A DNA stretch of 64,000 bases from Plecoglossus altivelis (GCA_036571765.1 BROE01000019.1:10198079-10262078), one strand, 5' to 3'; numbered from the stretch's first letter, positions 36,591-48,299 are shown. Notes: generated from the letters alone by a model not told the origin. Made by a program: numbers and translations.

Positions 36591-37255
36591 TTGTCTGTAT
36601 AGATTATAGTGTGTAAAGTATATGAATTAGTACTGTAGCATATACTGTGTAGTATATAGTGTGTAGAGTACATGAATCAGTACTGTAGCGTATACTGTGT
36701 AGTGTATATAAATCAGTACTGTAGCATATAGTGTGTAGTGTATAGTGTGTAGTGTATATAAATTAGTACTGTAGCGTATAGTGTGTAGTGTATATGAATC
36801 AGTACTGTAGTGTATAGTGTGTAGTATATAGTGTATAGTGTGTAGTGTATAGTGTAGTGTATGTGAATCAGTACTGTAGTGTATAGTGTGTAGTATATAG
36901 TGTATAGTGTGTAGTGTATAGTGTAGTGTATGTGAATCAGTACTGTAGTGTATAGTGTGTAGTATATAGTGTATAGTGTGTAGTGTGTGTAGTGTGTAGT
37001 ATATAGTGTATAGTGTGTAGTGTATATAAATTAGTACTGTAGCGTATAGTGTGTAGTGTATATAAATTAGTACTGTAGCGTATAGTGTGTAGTGTATATA
37101 AATTAGTACTGTAGCGTATAGTGTGTAGTGTATATAAATTAGTACTGTAGCGTATAGTGTGTAGTGTATATAAATTAGTACTGTAGCGTATAGTGTGTAG
37201 TGTATGTGAATCAGTACTGTAGTGTAAAGTGTGTAGTGTATATGAATCACTACTG
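36590..37255. repeat. 36-bp minisatellite with higher-order units
   Basis: Core unit of 36 bp (tataaattagtactgtagcg plus tatagtgtgtagtgta). About five near-perfect copies at 37021-37205. Upstream, a longer composite unit (gtgaatcagtactgtagtg followed by several gtgtagtatatagt) repeats three times between 36790 and 37000. It is stop-free on the minus strand, giving a 230-aa Tyr/His/Thr/Leu frame that is a repeat artefact. Confidence 0.95.
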
Positions 37256-37685
37256 TACCGTGTTCTTTAAGCGTTTTTGGATCCAACAAGCATGTATGCC
37301 TTTCTCTGGTCAGAGCCAATCAATTATCCACACATCAAGACTGGTGGGCGGCTGGATTACTGCATTGTAGAGGGCACATTGCTAAAGGCAAGCCAGGAGA
37401 TTTCACATTATATTCAATTAAAATCTGTAATTATAAAACAATGGTCTTGAAATGCTTCATTCTAGATGGTTGTTTGAAACCACTGAAAGCAGGATAGAGT
37501 TGTGTAATTTAGCAAGCTGCCTCTTTGTTGTGGCGTATGTTAAGGGTCTGTCAGTAAACCCCAAACAAAACCCTTTCCTGCATTGATTGTTGGAGGTAGA
37601 TAGCTGCAGTGAATTAGCGAGCGTGGAGTCTGCAGAGCAGAAAGGCACAAGAGAATTCATATTACTCTCAGGACGCCACTCAAAC
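37256..37685. other. Unique sequence, no gene seen
   Basis: AT-rich unique sequence between two minisatellites. No exon recognised. Confidence 0.4.
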
Positions 37686-37686
37686 A

Positions 37687-38238
37687 CATATACAGGACAG
37701 AGCAACAGAAACACTTCTACAGGACAGAGCAACAGAGAAACACATCTACAGGACAGAGCAACAGAAACACTTCTACAGGACAGAGCAACAAAGAAACATG
37801 TTTACAAGACAGAGCAACAGAAACACGTCTACAGGACAGAGCAACAGAAACACATACAGGACAGAGCAACAGAGAAACACATCTACAGGACAGAGCAACA
37901 GAGAAACACATCTACAGGACAGAGCAACAGAAACACTTCTACAGGACAGAGCAACAGAGAAACACATATACAGGACAGAGCAACAGAAACACTTCTACAG
38001 GACAGAGCAACAGAGAAACACATATACAGGACAGAGCAACAGAAACACTTCTACAGGACAGAGCAACAGAGAAACACATATACAGGACAGAGCAACAGAA
38101 ACACTTCTACAGGACAGAGCAACAGAGAAACACATATACAGGACAGAGCAACAGAAACACATACAGGACAGAGCAACAGAAACACATACAGGACAGAGCA
38201 ACAGAAACACATACAGGACAGAGCAACAGAAACACACC
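37687..38238. repeat. 25/27/29-bp ACAGGACAGAGCAACAGA minisatellite
   Basis: About 20 copies of a unit with constant acaggacagagcaacaga and a variable end (aacacttct, gaaacacatct, gaaacacatat or aacacat). Copies of 27 and 29 bp alternate, forming a 56-bp dimer over much of the array, and the right end has only 25-bp copies. Open frames of 219 and 207 aa (plus) and several on the minus strand come from the unit lacking stops. Confidence 0.97.
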
Positions 38239-38349
38239 ATCATTAATTGTTACTATGGACAGAGCAATCAGCAGAAACACATACTACAGTGGACAGAGCA
38301 ACCACAGGAAACGACTCGCTCTCAGCAGAGCAACAGAACACCGAATCCC

Positions 38350-38420
38350 GTACAATCCAATCCAATCTCTTTATTGTCATTAGACATTGTACAACGAAAT
38401 TTAGATGCCATTCTTTGGTA
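38350..38420. repeat. Dispersed fish repeat fragment (possible transposon tail)
   Basis: The phrase ctctttattgtcattagaca plus ttgtacaacgaaattt resembles a motif I recall as common at the ends of dispersed repeats in teleost genomes. The family is not assignable from this fragment. Confidence 0.4.
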
Positions 38421-38814
38421 GGTGCATTAAATAAATACACCGTTTTTAAATAAATAAATAAATAAGAAGGAAGCAAACTGATAAAAACTATGCATGATGG
38501 AAAAATGTTGTAAAATAGTTTAAATAAATGATGAAGTAAAATAAGCCCAATAAACGCACCGGACCATTTCAACATACAGAAAGCCATTGCTCATAAGACA
38601 GGCTACATGTATTTGTATTCTTCATTTGTATTCTTCATCAAGTTACAATGACTCTTCATCTATCATGCAGTATTTTCCAGACTCAAAACCATTATCAACC
38701 TCCCTCCCTCTTCAGTGAGTAAACATCTTTATTTTAGGTGATTTATATGTTATTAATAATTCATTTGTTATCTAAATGGCTGTGTCACACCTCCCAAGCG
38801 TGTCAGTCTCCAAT
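38421..38814. other. AT-rich unique sequence with (TAAA)n
   Basis: An aaataaataaataaata tract lies at about 38447-38465, followed by unique AT-rich sequence. No exon recognised. Confidence 0.5.
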
Positions 38815-40140
38815 GATCTACTGACGGTATCTAGAGAAAGGATCTACTGATGGGATCTACAGAGAGGATCTACTGATGGGAACTACAGAGAGGATCTACT
38901 GATGGGATCTACAGAGAGGATCTACTGATGGGATCTACAGAGAGGATCCACTGATGGGATCTACAGAAGGGATCTACTGATGGGATCTACAGAGAGGATC
39001 TACTGATGGGATCTACAGAGAGGATCTACTGATGGGATCTACAGAGAGGATCTACTGACGGTATCTAGAGAAAGGATCTACTGATGGGATCTACAGAGAG
39101 GATCCACTGATGGGATCTACAGAAGGGATCTACTGATGGGATCTACAGAGAGGATCTACTGATGGGATCTACAGAGAGGCATCTACTGATGGGATCTAAC
39201 AGAGAGGATCTACTATGGGTAACGTTTATTCATGAGTAGAAGTCCTACTGACTCGGGATTTCCTACAAGGAGGATCTACCTGATGGGGATCTCACCAGAG
39301 AGCTGGTATCTACCTCCGATGGGTTTGTTTTACGATCTACACCCAGAGAGGTATTACACTTGATGGCGATCCTACAAGAGAGGAGGTCTATTCTGTTGTT
39401 GGGATTCTTATCCAGTTTGTAGCCGCCATCACTGCATCCGTGGATCTACCAGAGTTGGATCTACTGATAGGGATCCTATCAGAGAGGAATGCAACTGATG
39501 GCGTTACTCTTAACTGTAATGTTGGATCTATTCTGATCCGCGGACCATCTATAACAGAGTAGGATCTAACTGCACACGTGTACTGGTTCTTTTAGTATGA
39601 AACCTTGCTTCCCTCTCTCCGATCTATGATGGGATCTACAGGAGAGGTATCCACCTTGTATTGCGGATTTTCTAGAACGATAAGCGAGCATTACAGCATC
39701 GGGATCCTAAGAGAGAGAAATTACTGACGGTATCTACAGAGAGGATCCACTGACGGTATCTACAGAGAGGATCCACTGATGGGATCTACAGAGAGGATCC
39801 ACTGATGGGATCTACAGAGAGGATCCACTGATGGGATCTACAGAGAGGATCCACTGATGGGATCTACAGAAGGGATCTACTGATGGGATCTACAGAGAGG
39901 ATCTACTGATGGGATCTACAGAAAGGATCTACTGATGGGATCTACAGAAGGGATCTACTGATGGGATCTACAGAAGGGATCTACTGATGGGATCTACAGA
40001 GAGGATCTACTGATGGGATCTACAGAAGGGATCTACTGATGGGATCTACAGAGAGGATCCACTGATGGGATCTACAGAGAGGATCCACTGATGGGATCTA
40101 CAGAGAGGATCCACTGATGGGATCTACAGAAGGGATCTGC
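38815..40140. repeat. 26-bp GGATCTACTGATGGGATCTACAGA minisatellite with corrupted centre
   Basis: Clean 26-bp copies (ggatctactgatgggatcta plus cagaga, with ggatccactg and agaaggg variants) occupy about 38815-39180 and 39715-40138. Between 39180 and 39715 the same unit is still readable but filled with irregular insertions and substitutions. About 50 copies in all. Confidence 0.95.
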
Positions 40141-40219
40141 ACACCTGACAATACAGGAACACCTGTAGGTGTGCTAGTGCTCCAGGTGTGGTAGACTCTT
40201 CAGTCTAACACCTGAGCAA

Positions 40220-40790
40220 GAAGAAACCACCCACGGTCTTCTCCCCCTCCTCCCATCCTCTTCTCCCCTCCTCTCCCTTTCTCCCTCCTCCTATATCTCT
40301 CCCTTCCTTTCTACTTCCACTGGTGTCTACACCCTACCTCGGCCCTTCTTCTCTCCACTCCTCCCCCTTCTCTTCCTTTCCACTCCTCCCCCTCACATCC
40401 TCTTCTCCCCTCCTCTCCCTTCTCCTCCCTCCACTCCTCCCCCTCACATCCTCTTCTCCCTCTCTCTCTCCTTGCTCTCACTCTCTCTCACTCCTTTCTC
40501 CGCTCACATCCCTTCTCACCCTCCCACTGCTTCTCTCCTCACTCTCCCCTTCTCTTCCTCTTCTTACTCTCTTTCTCATACATCCTCTTCTCTCTCTCAC
40601 TCTTCCCTTCTCCTCCTCCACTCTCCCCTTCTCTTTCCCTTCCTCTCCCATCTCTCTCCCATCCCTCTAACTTCTCCCTTCTCCTCTCGCTTTCTCCTTC
40701 ACCGGCTGCCACTCCCCCCATTCTCTCCTTCTTCTCCACTCCCTCCCCTCCCCGCCTCCTTTAGGTTTTTTTCCACCCTACCGTCCTCAA
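40220..40790. repeat. CT-rich array (cctcttctcccctcctctccctt)
   Basis: Pyrimidine-rich with recurring cactcctccccctcacatcc and ctctctcactc phrases. The Ser/Leu/Pro ORFs are repeat translations. Confidence 0.9.
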
Positions 40791-41280
40791 TACCCTCCTC
40801 CTCCCCTTCACATTCAGTTGAAACAGCTGTAGTCTGCTCCTACACTGACCGACACTCAATTTGTCCCCATTTTAGCGGCTTGTTCTCAATTGCGCTTTGG
40901 ATTCTTCATACAATAGGCCCATTACATGGTGTCACCCGATTTAAATTAAACAGGTCTACTTTTCCCCTCGCTGTAGGCACACCTCTGTGCCTCTCTCTTT
41001 CTCTGTCTCTCACAATATCACTCCTCACATCTCTGTCTCTGTCTTTCTCTATATCTTTCATGGTAACCTTGTGAATTTGCTTTAATATTCATGGTGATTG
41101 AACCAGGGGGAATTCAACGTGTCTCTTTAATTCATGTGAGATAGTGTTCATTATTCACAGGCTGATTTAATATTCATCAGAGGATTGAGTAGCCCTAAGA
41201 ATACTGGGGCTGGATCACCACACTAGGAACTTCTGAGAGATTGACTGATATCGTATCATAGCCCAGGGCCAGAAACTGTC
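40791..41280. other. Unique sequence, possible conserved non-coding element
   Basis: The section 41060-41190 is AT-rich and contains several attcat/atgaat words (tttaatattcat twice). No open frame of interest. Confidence 0.3.
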
Positions 41281-41570
41281 TGTTCTCTGTCGGTCCTCAC
41301 CTCTTCCTTCCTCCCTTCCTCCCATCTAACCTATTGCTCTATCTATCTCTCCATCCCACCCTGTGTCTCCTTCCACGCCTCTCAACTACATTCACTCACG
41401 CACTCCTCTTCCCCATCCCTCGCTCCACCAACCCTTTCCATCTCTCCCCTCCTCCTCCTCTCCCCCGTTCCACTTCTGTTTCACTTCTCCCCCTCCTCAC
41501 TTCCCATCACCTCTCTCCTCCTCCCTCCCCTCCTCCTCCCTCCTCTCCTCCCTCTCCCTTCCCCAGTTAG
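41281..41570. repeat. CT-rich low-complexity tract
   Basis: tcctccctcccctcctcctc and similar pyrimidine words for about 290 bp. Confidence 0.85.
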
Positions 41571-41659
41571 CTGGCTACACATGTTTCTTGCTCACTAAGT
41601 TTCTTTAAAAAAACATCTGATTATACATGGAAAGGACTTTAGATAAGCACCCTCACTCC

Positions 41660-41972
41660 TATAGAGCTGCCTCCAGTCTCCTATAGACCTGCCTGTAGTC
41701 TCCAATAGAGCTGCTTCCAGTCTCCTATAGAGCTGCCTCCAGACTCCTATAGACCTGCCTCTAATCTCCTATAGACCTGCCTCTAGTCTCCTATAGAGCT
41801 GCCTCTAGTCTCCTATAGAGCTGCCTCTAGTCTCCTATAGAGCTGCCTCTAGTCTCCTATAGAGCTGCCTCTAATCTCCTATAGAGCTGCCTCCACTGTC
41901 CTATACCAGCGTCTTGTAGTGTTCAACAGTCCTGCCTCTATTGTCCTATAACAACGGTCTCTACTTTCCTAT
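41660..41972. repeat. 22-bp minisatellite (CTCCTATAGAGCTGCCTCTAGT)
   Basis: About 14 copies, cleanest at 41780-41890. The unit degenerates at the right end (ctataacaacggtctctact). Confidence 0.95.
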
Positions 41973-42670
41973 CGAGCCGTCTCTATTATAATAATTGTTA
42001 TAATATCAGTCCATACGGGAAAATTAAATCTAGAGAAAAACAAAACAAATCCGTTTTCGCTGCTTGTATCAGTAACTTTGCCGTTGCTTGCTATGTCGTT
42101 ACAATTTCATTGATCAGAATGGCATTGTGTCAACCGTGCACTTCATGGATAAATTACCTTTCTGTATGGTCTGGTTCTCACACTTCAAGTATTCAGTTGT
42201 CACAATTTAACGATCCAAAGCAAACATATAGACTTAACACTTCTATTATACAAAAGCAAAATGAAAAAGGCCGACGAGGTGTCTCTCGCGATCTAGGTTG
42301 TCTGCCAGTTCTCGATCGGCTTTTTGTAACGTTAAAGGAGCGCTAGACTCGGAATTAAGACGGTATCGACGGTATCAAATCAATTGTACTTTAGCTTCCA
42401 ACAACAACTAAAAAACTTACGCTAACTTTGAAAAACAAAACCAAAACGAATAAACGCTGCTTTTGTGGTTTAACTTTTTCCAACCAACTGCGTCGTTCTT
42501 CGGATGCGCCAGGTGCGTTAATTAGTGAAAGGTCTGTGCGTGCAATGGTGTTTCTTACGGTTCTTCACAATAGGCTACGTGTTTGTACGTGTGTGCGTGT
42601 ACCAAATGGGTGTGTTTTGGTTCCTGTGCTCTAGCAAACAGTGCGTGGACAGCAGTGTTATCTGTGGATG
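41973..42670. other. Unique sequence, no gene seen
   Basis: About 700 bp of non-repetitive sequence. No recognisable exon. Confidence 0.4.
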
Positions 42671-42679
42671 GACAGCTGG

Positions 42680-43470
42680 CAACACCTCCTCTCTCTCCTT
42701 CTCCCCTCCTCTCTCCTCCTCCCTCTACCTTGTCTCTCTCCTCCCTCTCTCTCCCCCCTCCTCCTCCCCTCCTCCCCTACCTCTCGTCTCCCTCCCCCTT
42801 CCCCTCTCCTCCTCCTCCCCCTCCTCCCTCTCTTCCTCCCCTCCCCTCTCTCCCCCCCCTCTCCTTTTCCCCCCTCTCCTCCCCTCCCTCTCTCTCCCCC
42901 TCCTCCCCTCCCTCTCTCCTCCTCTCCCTACTTCATGTTTGCCCAGATGTGAAAACAGTAAGGGGCTGCTGCTTCATGCCTCACTTCCATGCTCTACTCT
43001 CTCTTCTCTAGTCTCTCTATTCTACTCTCTCTTCTGTTCTAGTCTCCTATTCTCTCTCTTCTCTTCTCTCTCTTCTGTAGTATCTCTATTCTACTCTCTC
43101 TTCTGTAGTATCTCTATTCTACTCTCTCATGTAGTCTCTCTTCTGTAGTATCTCTATTCTACTCTCTCTTCTACTCTCTCTTCTAGTCCTCGTCTAAGTC
43201 TGTCTTTCTTGCTATCTCTCTCTTTCCTCTCTCTCTTCTAAACTTTCTCTCTCTTCTACTATCTCTTTCTGCTTTCTCTCTCCTTCTACACTCTCTCTCT
43301 TCTACACTCTCTTCGCTCTCTCTCTCTTCTGCTTCTCTCTCTCCATTTTTGCTCCTACTTCTACCTCTCTCTTCTCTATACTCTCTCTTCTGCTCTCTCT
43401 TCTACTCTCTCTCTCTCTTCTACCCTCTCTCTCTCATTCTGTACTCTCTCTCTTCTACCTGCTCTCTCAC
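42680..43470. repeat. CT-rich arrays
   Basis: First a ccctcctcctcccctcc tract (about 42685-42935). Then, after a short unique segment, repeats of ctctcttctgtagtatctct and ctattctactctct (about 43000-43460). Confidence 0.9.
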
Positions 43471-43732
43471 CCCCTGCCTCCCCCCACTCCCTCCCTCCCC
43501 TCATCCCTCTCTCTCTTTCCCTCTCACCCATTCTCTCTCAATCTCCCTCCCCCCTCTCCCTATCTGCATTTCACCCTGTTTCAATGCATCTCTATGCATT
43601 TCTCTCTCTGCATCTCTACCTTATAATGACCACCCTGGGGAATCGTGTTAGAAAGAGGATGCAAAATCACAGGGAGAAAGGGAGACAGAATCTGAATGCA
43701 AAACAGGCTGGCTTGTGTTGCTGTCACATGTG

Positions 43733-43754
43733 TGCGTGTGTGTGTGTTTGTGTT

Positions 43755-43787
<33 letters not shown>

Positions 43788-43790
43788 GCT
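43733..43790. repeat. (GT)n microsatellite
   Basis: GT dinucleotides with three tttg interruptions. Confidence 0.95.
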
Positions 43791-43899
43791 GCTGTATGAT
43801 TTGTGCAGCAGAAATAACTTGTCAACAACGGAAGGGATGCTGCAGGATAGAAATGTGGTCAGTTAATCAGATGAAAGTAGAAAATTGACGCCAGGAAAC

Positions 43900-44138
43900 C
43901 AGGCCTGCCTGCCTGCCTGCCTGACTGTCTGCTGCCTGCCTGCTGCCTGCCTGCCTGCCTGCGCTGTCTGTCTGTCTGTCTGTCTGTCTGTTCTGTGTCT
44001 GTCTCTTTCTGTCTGCCGTGCCTGCCTGCCTGCCTGCCTGCCTGCCTGCTCTGCCTGCCTGGCTGCCTGCTGTGCTCTCTGCCTGCCTGCCTGCCCTGCT
44101 GCCTGCCTGTCTGTCTGTCTGGTCTGGTCTGTCTGCTG

Positions 44139-44175
<37 letters not shown>

Positions 44176-44192
44176 TGTCTGTCTGTGTCTGG
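43900..44192. repeat. (CTGC)n/(CTGT)n tetranucleotide array
   Basis: About 290 bp of cctgcctgcctg and ctgtctgtctg blocks with small phase shifts. Complementary in type to the CAGA/CAGG array at 12.9-13.4 kb. Confidence 0.95.
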
Positions 44193-45200
44193 TCTGGCAC
44201 GGCTGTAAATGAAAAATCAAAGTCAAACGACTTCAAATGAGTCACCTATGTTCTTCAGTGGCGCTGTTCCCCCACAAGAAAAATATGTGGAGAAATTCAT
44301 CTTGTCAAGGAGTCAAGGCCCTGTCACCATGACAACATAACAGAACGTCAATGAAAACTCTGAAAGGTCTGTGTTTTATGTGGTGCCATTTGAGTTGCAC
44401 TGTGGCATGAATAACAGGATTGGCTGGCTGAATACCTCAAATTAGACCTCACATCAGTCCTCCCTGAATGTGAGTGCAGCTGAGACCACCTTTCACCCCT
44501 CCAGTGTGTCTGGCTCTCTGGCCTTCACACAGACACAGGTGTGACAGCACCACTGCTCCCATCAAATGACTGACACGCACACACAGACACACCCTCACCC
44601 TTGTTCTGTTTCTCTCTCTCTCACTCACACACACACGTAGTTTCTCAACACTGATCTCACTCTCGCACATACACGCACACACTCTGTCTCACACTCAGAC
44701 TCTCACGCTTTCTGTCTCTCTCTAACTCACTCACACACACACTCACACACACACACACACACACAAAGCGTGTGTAGCCTCTTGCTTCAGTGACATCCCC
44801 AGACAGCCTGTTCCTGAGGGGAGCAGATATTCTCTCTCAACCTGAGAAGAAATGTCAAGTCTGCATATTCTCCCGCCCTCAGAGAATCACAAACTCATTT
44901 CTTCACGCTTAACTCACTTAAACCATAAATAGGTTGAATATTCCATCTTTTTTCATTATTTTCCCTCAGAAATTGAGGGTCTGGAGGACCAGTCTGGTGT
45001 TGTGTGTGTGTGAACTCCATGCAGTCAGCTGTGGTCATCCACACACACATCCGCCTCACATGTGCAGATTAATTGGGTCAGGGGTTAGGGTCAGGGGTTA
45101 GGGCCATCGACAGGATTTATGTCTGAGAAAACCTTAACTCAGTGGAAGATAGTTAAGATATTCCTCCATTGCCTGACAGATTGAGCCAAGAGAAAGCCAG
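44193..45200. other. Unique sequence with short CA and CT tracts
   Basis: A CA/CT-rich patch lies at about 44574-44766. The rest is unique, including an AT-rich section at 44880-44965. No exon recognised. Confidence 0.4.
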
Positions 45201-45202
45201 CA

Positions 45203-45312
45203 TAGCTGGGGTGGAGGCTGGGACAGGCTGGGAGGAAGCTGGGGTGGAGGCTGGGACAGGCTGGGAGGAAGCTGGGGTGGAGGCTGGAACAGGTTGGGAG
45301 GAAGCTGGGGTG
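45203..45312. repeat. 33-bp minisatellite x3
   Basis: Three copies of aagctggggtggaggctggg plus acaggctgggagg. Because 33 is a multiple of 3, the unit reads as an 11-residue repeat (GVEAGTGWEEA) and lengthens a spurious 187-aa ORF. Confidence 0.95.
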
Positions 45313-45364
45313 AAGGTCAGGGTTGGGACTGGACTTCCCGCAGGGGTGGTGGGTGGTGAAAAAA

Positions 45365-45732
45365 GAGTTTCCTTCTCTCTCTGTCGCTCTCTCCTCTCTG
45401 TGTCCATATCTGCCTCCTCTTCTCCCTCTTTCTCCTTTTCTGTTTCATGCTCTCTTTCTCTTGTGTCTCCTTTTCACCTTCATCCCCTCGTCCCCTCTCT
45501 CCTCATTCCCTCTTTCCTTGTCCCCTCTCTCCTCGTTCCCTCTCTCTTCATCCCCTCTCTCCTCGTTCACTCTTTCCTTGTCCCCTCTCTCCTCGTTCCC
45601 TCTCTTCTCGTTCCCTCTCTCCTTGTTCCCTCTCTCCTCATTCCCTATCTCCTCATTCGCTCTCTCTTCGTCCCCTCTCTCTTCGTCCCCTCTCTCCTCA
45701 TCCCCTCTCTCCTCGTCCCCTCTCTCCTCTGA
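45365..45732. repeat. 15-bp CT-rich minisatellite (tcctcgttccctctc)
   Basis: About 17 copies of a 15-bp unit alternating ttccctctc and tcccctctc, at 45480-45732, preceded by plain CT-rich sequence. 15 bp is in frame, so open frames persist. Confidence 0.95.
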
Positions 45733-45921
45733 TTAAAACCTTGCTTTTTCTAATGTGAGGTCAGACCAGCCTGCTGGGTAATGGACTATTTAAAGCCTCT
45801 TTTGTGAAATTCCAGATTAAACTCATACTCACTGCTCACATAATTCTTTGTGACAAATCACCTCTCATGTTTGCAGGGGGTTTGGTTCAAGGATTGGAGG
45901 ACTTGTCCAGCAGACTGCGGT

Positions 45922-46400
45922 CTGTTCTCCTGTAGAACCAGAACGTGACTGTCGGGAGTCTGTTCTCCTGTAGAACCAGAACGTGACTGTCGAGAGTCTG
46001 TTCTCCTGTAGAACCAGAACGTGACTGTCGGGAGTCTGTTCTCCTGTAGAACCAGACCGTGACTGTCGGGAGTCTGTTCTCCTGTAGAACCAGAACGTGA
46101 CTGTCGGGAATCTTGTTCTCCTGTAGAACCAGAACGTGACTGTCGGGAGTCTGTTCTCTTGTAGAACCAGAACGTGACTGTCGGGAGTCTTGTTCTCCTG
46201 TAGAACCAGACCGTGACTGTCGGGAGTCTGTTCTCCTATAGAACCAGAACGTGACTGTCGGGAGTCTTGTTCTCCTGTAGAACCAGAACGTGACTGTCGG
46301 GAGTCTGTTCTCCTGTAGAACCAGAACGTGACTGTCGGGAGTCTCGTTCTCCTATAGAACGGAACCTGACTGTCGGGAGTCTGGTCTCCTGTAGAACTTG
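45922..46400. repeat. 38-bp minisatellite
   Basis: About 12 copies of agtctgttctcctgtagaac plus cagaacgtgactgtcggg, with single-base variants (for example 1-bp insertions giving agtcttgttctc). Confidence 0.97.
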
Positions 46401-46403
46401 TAG

Positions 46404-46625
46404 ATGATGATGATGATCTTGAACGTGCCCTGGGTTAGTGAGGATGATGATGATGATGATGAGATGATGACGACGATGATGATGATCATGAACATGCTCT
46501 GGGTTAGTGAGGATGATGATGATGAGATGATGACGATGATGATGATGATCATGAACATGCTCTGGGTTAGTGAGGATGATGATGATGATCATGAACATGC
46601 TCTGGGTTAGTGAGGATGATGATGA
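46404..46625. repeat. (GAT)n plus ~50-bp composite repeat
   Basis: Four blocks of gatgatgatgat separated by catgaacatgctctgggtta plus gtgagg. The phrase is near-perfect in copies 2-4. Confidence 0.95.
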
Positions 46626-46815
46626 GCGTGCTCTATGTGCTGCTCTGTGTGGGTGTGATTGACGGAGAGCAGAAGCAGGATTATGCTAATAGCCCAGAGA
46701 AGCTGGCAGTTCCCTTTCGCAGCTGACTTCAAAGCAGCAGGACTGGAGATGGAATTATGCCTGCGTCTAATCCCACTGGAGGAGAGGGAAGGCTTCACTT
46801 TATTAATGCACAAGA
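46626..46815. other. Unique segment, possible conserved non-coding element
   Basis: A repeat-free 190-bp island with homeodomain-like TAAT words (gctaatagcc, attaatgcac and acttaatcag) between two low-complexity arrays. No coding support. Confidence 0.25.
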
Positions 46816-46821
46816 ATACTT

Positions 46822-47112
46822 AATCAGAGAGAGGGGGGAAGGAGGAAGGGAGAAAGAGGGGGGAGATAGAGAGAAAAAGAAGGGGGAGATAGAGAGAGAG
46901 ATGGGAGAGAGAGAGATGGGAATGGAGATAGGGAGAGAGAGATGGGAATGGAGAGAGTTAGAGGTTGAATAGGGAAAGTGAGAAAGTGAGGGAGAGAGAA
47001 GATTGAGGAGATAGTAACATGGAAAATGAGCTTCTGGAGGAGAGGTAGAGAGGGAGGGAGGGAGGGAGGAAGAGAGAGGGAGAGAGGGAGGGTGGGAGGG
47101 AGGGAAGAAGGG
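46822..47112. repeat. GA-rich tracts
   Basis: gagagagatgggaatggaga-type repeats (about 46860-46960) and gagggagggaggg (about 47045-47115). Confidence 0.9.
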
Positions 47113-47211
47113 AGAGGAACACGTTGACAACTAGATCAAAGAGAATTGTTGTTGCAAACCTGAGACCTCCTGGTAGTCTACAACACTCAAACAGCTCATT
47201 CAAGAATGAGA

Positions 47212-47520
47212 AGAGCAGAGAGAGAGGGGAGAGGGAGAGGGGAGAGAGAGAGGGGAAAGAGAGGGGATAGAGAGAGAGGAAGAGAACAAGAGAGAGGGGG
47301 GGGAGAGGACAAGAGAGAGGAAGAGAGCAGGAGAGAGAGCGGGAGAGAGAGGGACAGCGAGAGAGAAAGAGAGCAGGAGAGAGAGAGCGAGGGAGAGAGA
47401 GCGGGAGAGCGAGAAAAAGGGGATAGAGAGAGGAAGAGAGCGGGAGAGAGAGGGGGAGAGAGGGAGAGAGAGAGGAAGAGAGCAGGAGAGAGAGAGGGAG
47501 AGAGTGAAAGAAAGGGAGTG
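47212..47520. repeat. GA-rich minisatellite
   Basis: Repeats of gaagagagcaggagagagag and gcgggagagaga. Open frames of 114-212 aa are artefacts. Confidence 0.9.
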
Positions 47521-48044
47521 AGTATACAGCTACAAGGAGGGGGGCAGTAACATCAATAATGTTTTTACTCTTGGTGAAGTTTATGCCTGTGGCCACTGCT
47601 TGTGAAGTTGCATTTAATTTATGCAGGGTGTGTTATTGTATGTTATTTTATGTGGAATTGAAAAAGAAAAAATGTTTCTAGTGGAGAAGGTAAAGTAGAA
47701 CTAAGAGGAAGAGAGAGCCGTCCTAGTTGAAAGGGTTTCCTTTCATGTCTCTACAAAGTTCTACGAGACATAAGGCCGATGTTACCTGTCCCATCAGATG
47801 TTTCTACTTTTGCTTGGGTTGCAGTTATGAATCCCGTGATTTCAAACACGATCCTGTTTTCCAAACATGATTTTTTTGTTTTAACGTGGTTGCGATAATG
47901 TTGTAGTTTCTATATTTTCAAGTCAGATGATTATTCTGGTTCTCTGTTGACTCTATTATCTGCACTTGACTTGAACGTATCTACTTCCTTGTCTTTGGTC
48001 ATTTTAACTTTTTCGCCCACTAAGCAATACTCAATGGGACCTAC
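47521..48044. other. Unique AT-rich sequence, no gene seen
   Basis: Non-repetitive AT-rich stretch without coding support, ending at the TTAA of a MITE. Confidence 0.4.
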
Positions 48045-48129
48045 TTAACCCAGGTGCTGCCTTGGGGTCATTGTGATTCACCTTCTGAATCACAACGGTG
48101 GGTCGCAGTGACCCGGAGGCAGCACTTAA
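48045..48129. mobile_element. Short TTAA-bounded piggyBac-like MITE
   Basis: TTAA at 48045-48048 and again at 48126-48129 flank a foldback. gtgctgcct (48054-48062) pairs with aggcagcac (48117-48125), and ttgtgattca (48071-48080) pairs perfectly with tgaatcacaa (48086-48095). TTAA target duplication with a gtgctgcctt...gggtca terminus is the pattern of non-autonomous piggyBac elements in fish. Confidence 0.7.
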
Positions 48130-48299
48130 GGGAGAGAGGACAGTCGGTTCCTTCCTCTGGTCACCTGAGAGGAGAGTTCTTCACCAGGGTCAGTGAGGTT
48201 CCTCTCTTTATCCTCCTGCTGCCTCTCTGGAGCACTGTCTGGCTCTGCTGATTGGTCAACACGCTTCCTCCTAAAGGACTGCTGCACCTGTTTCTGTGT

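Noticed and set aside
37587..38246. 219-aa ORF with RTEQQK and QDRATE repeats
   Set aside because: Arises from a stop-free minisatellite; alternative phases and the other strand are also open.
47881..47925. Possible ywhae or gria4 exon in AT-rich unique sequence
   Set aside because: No reading frame matches any part of either protein.
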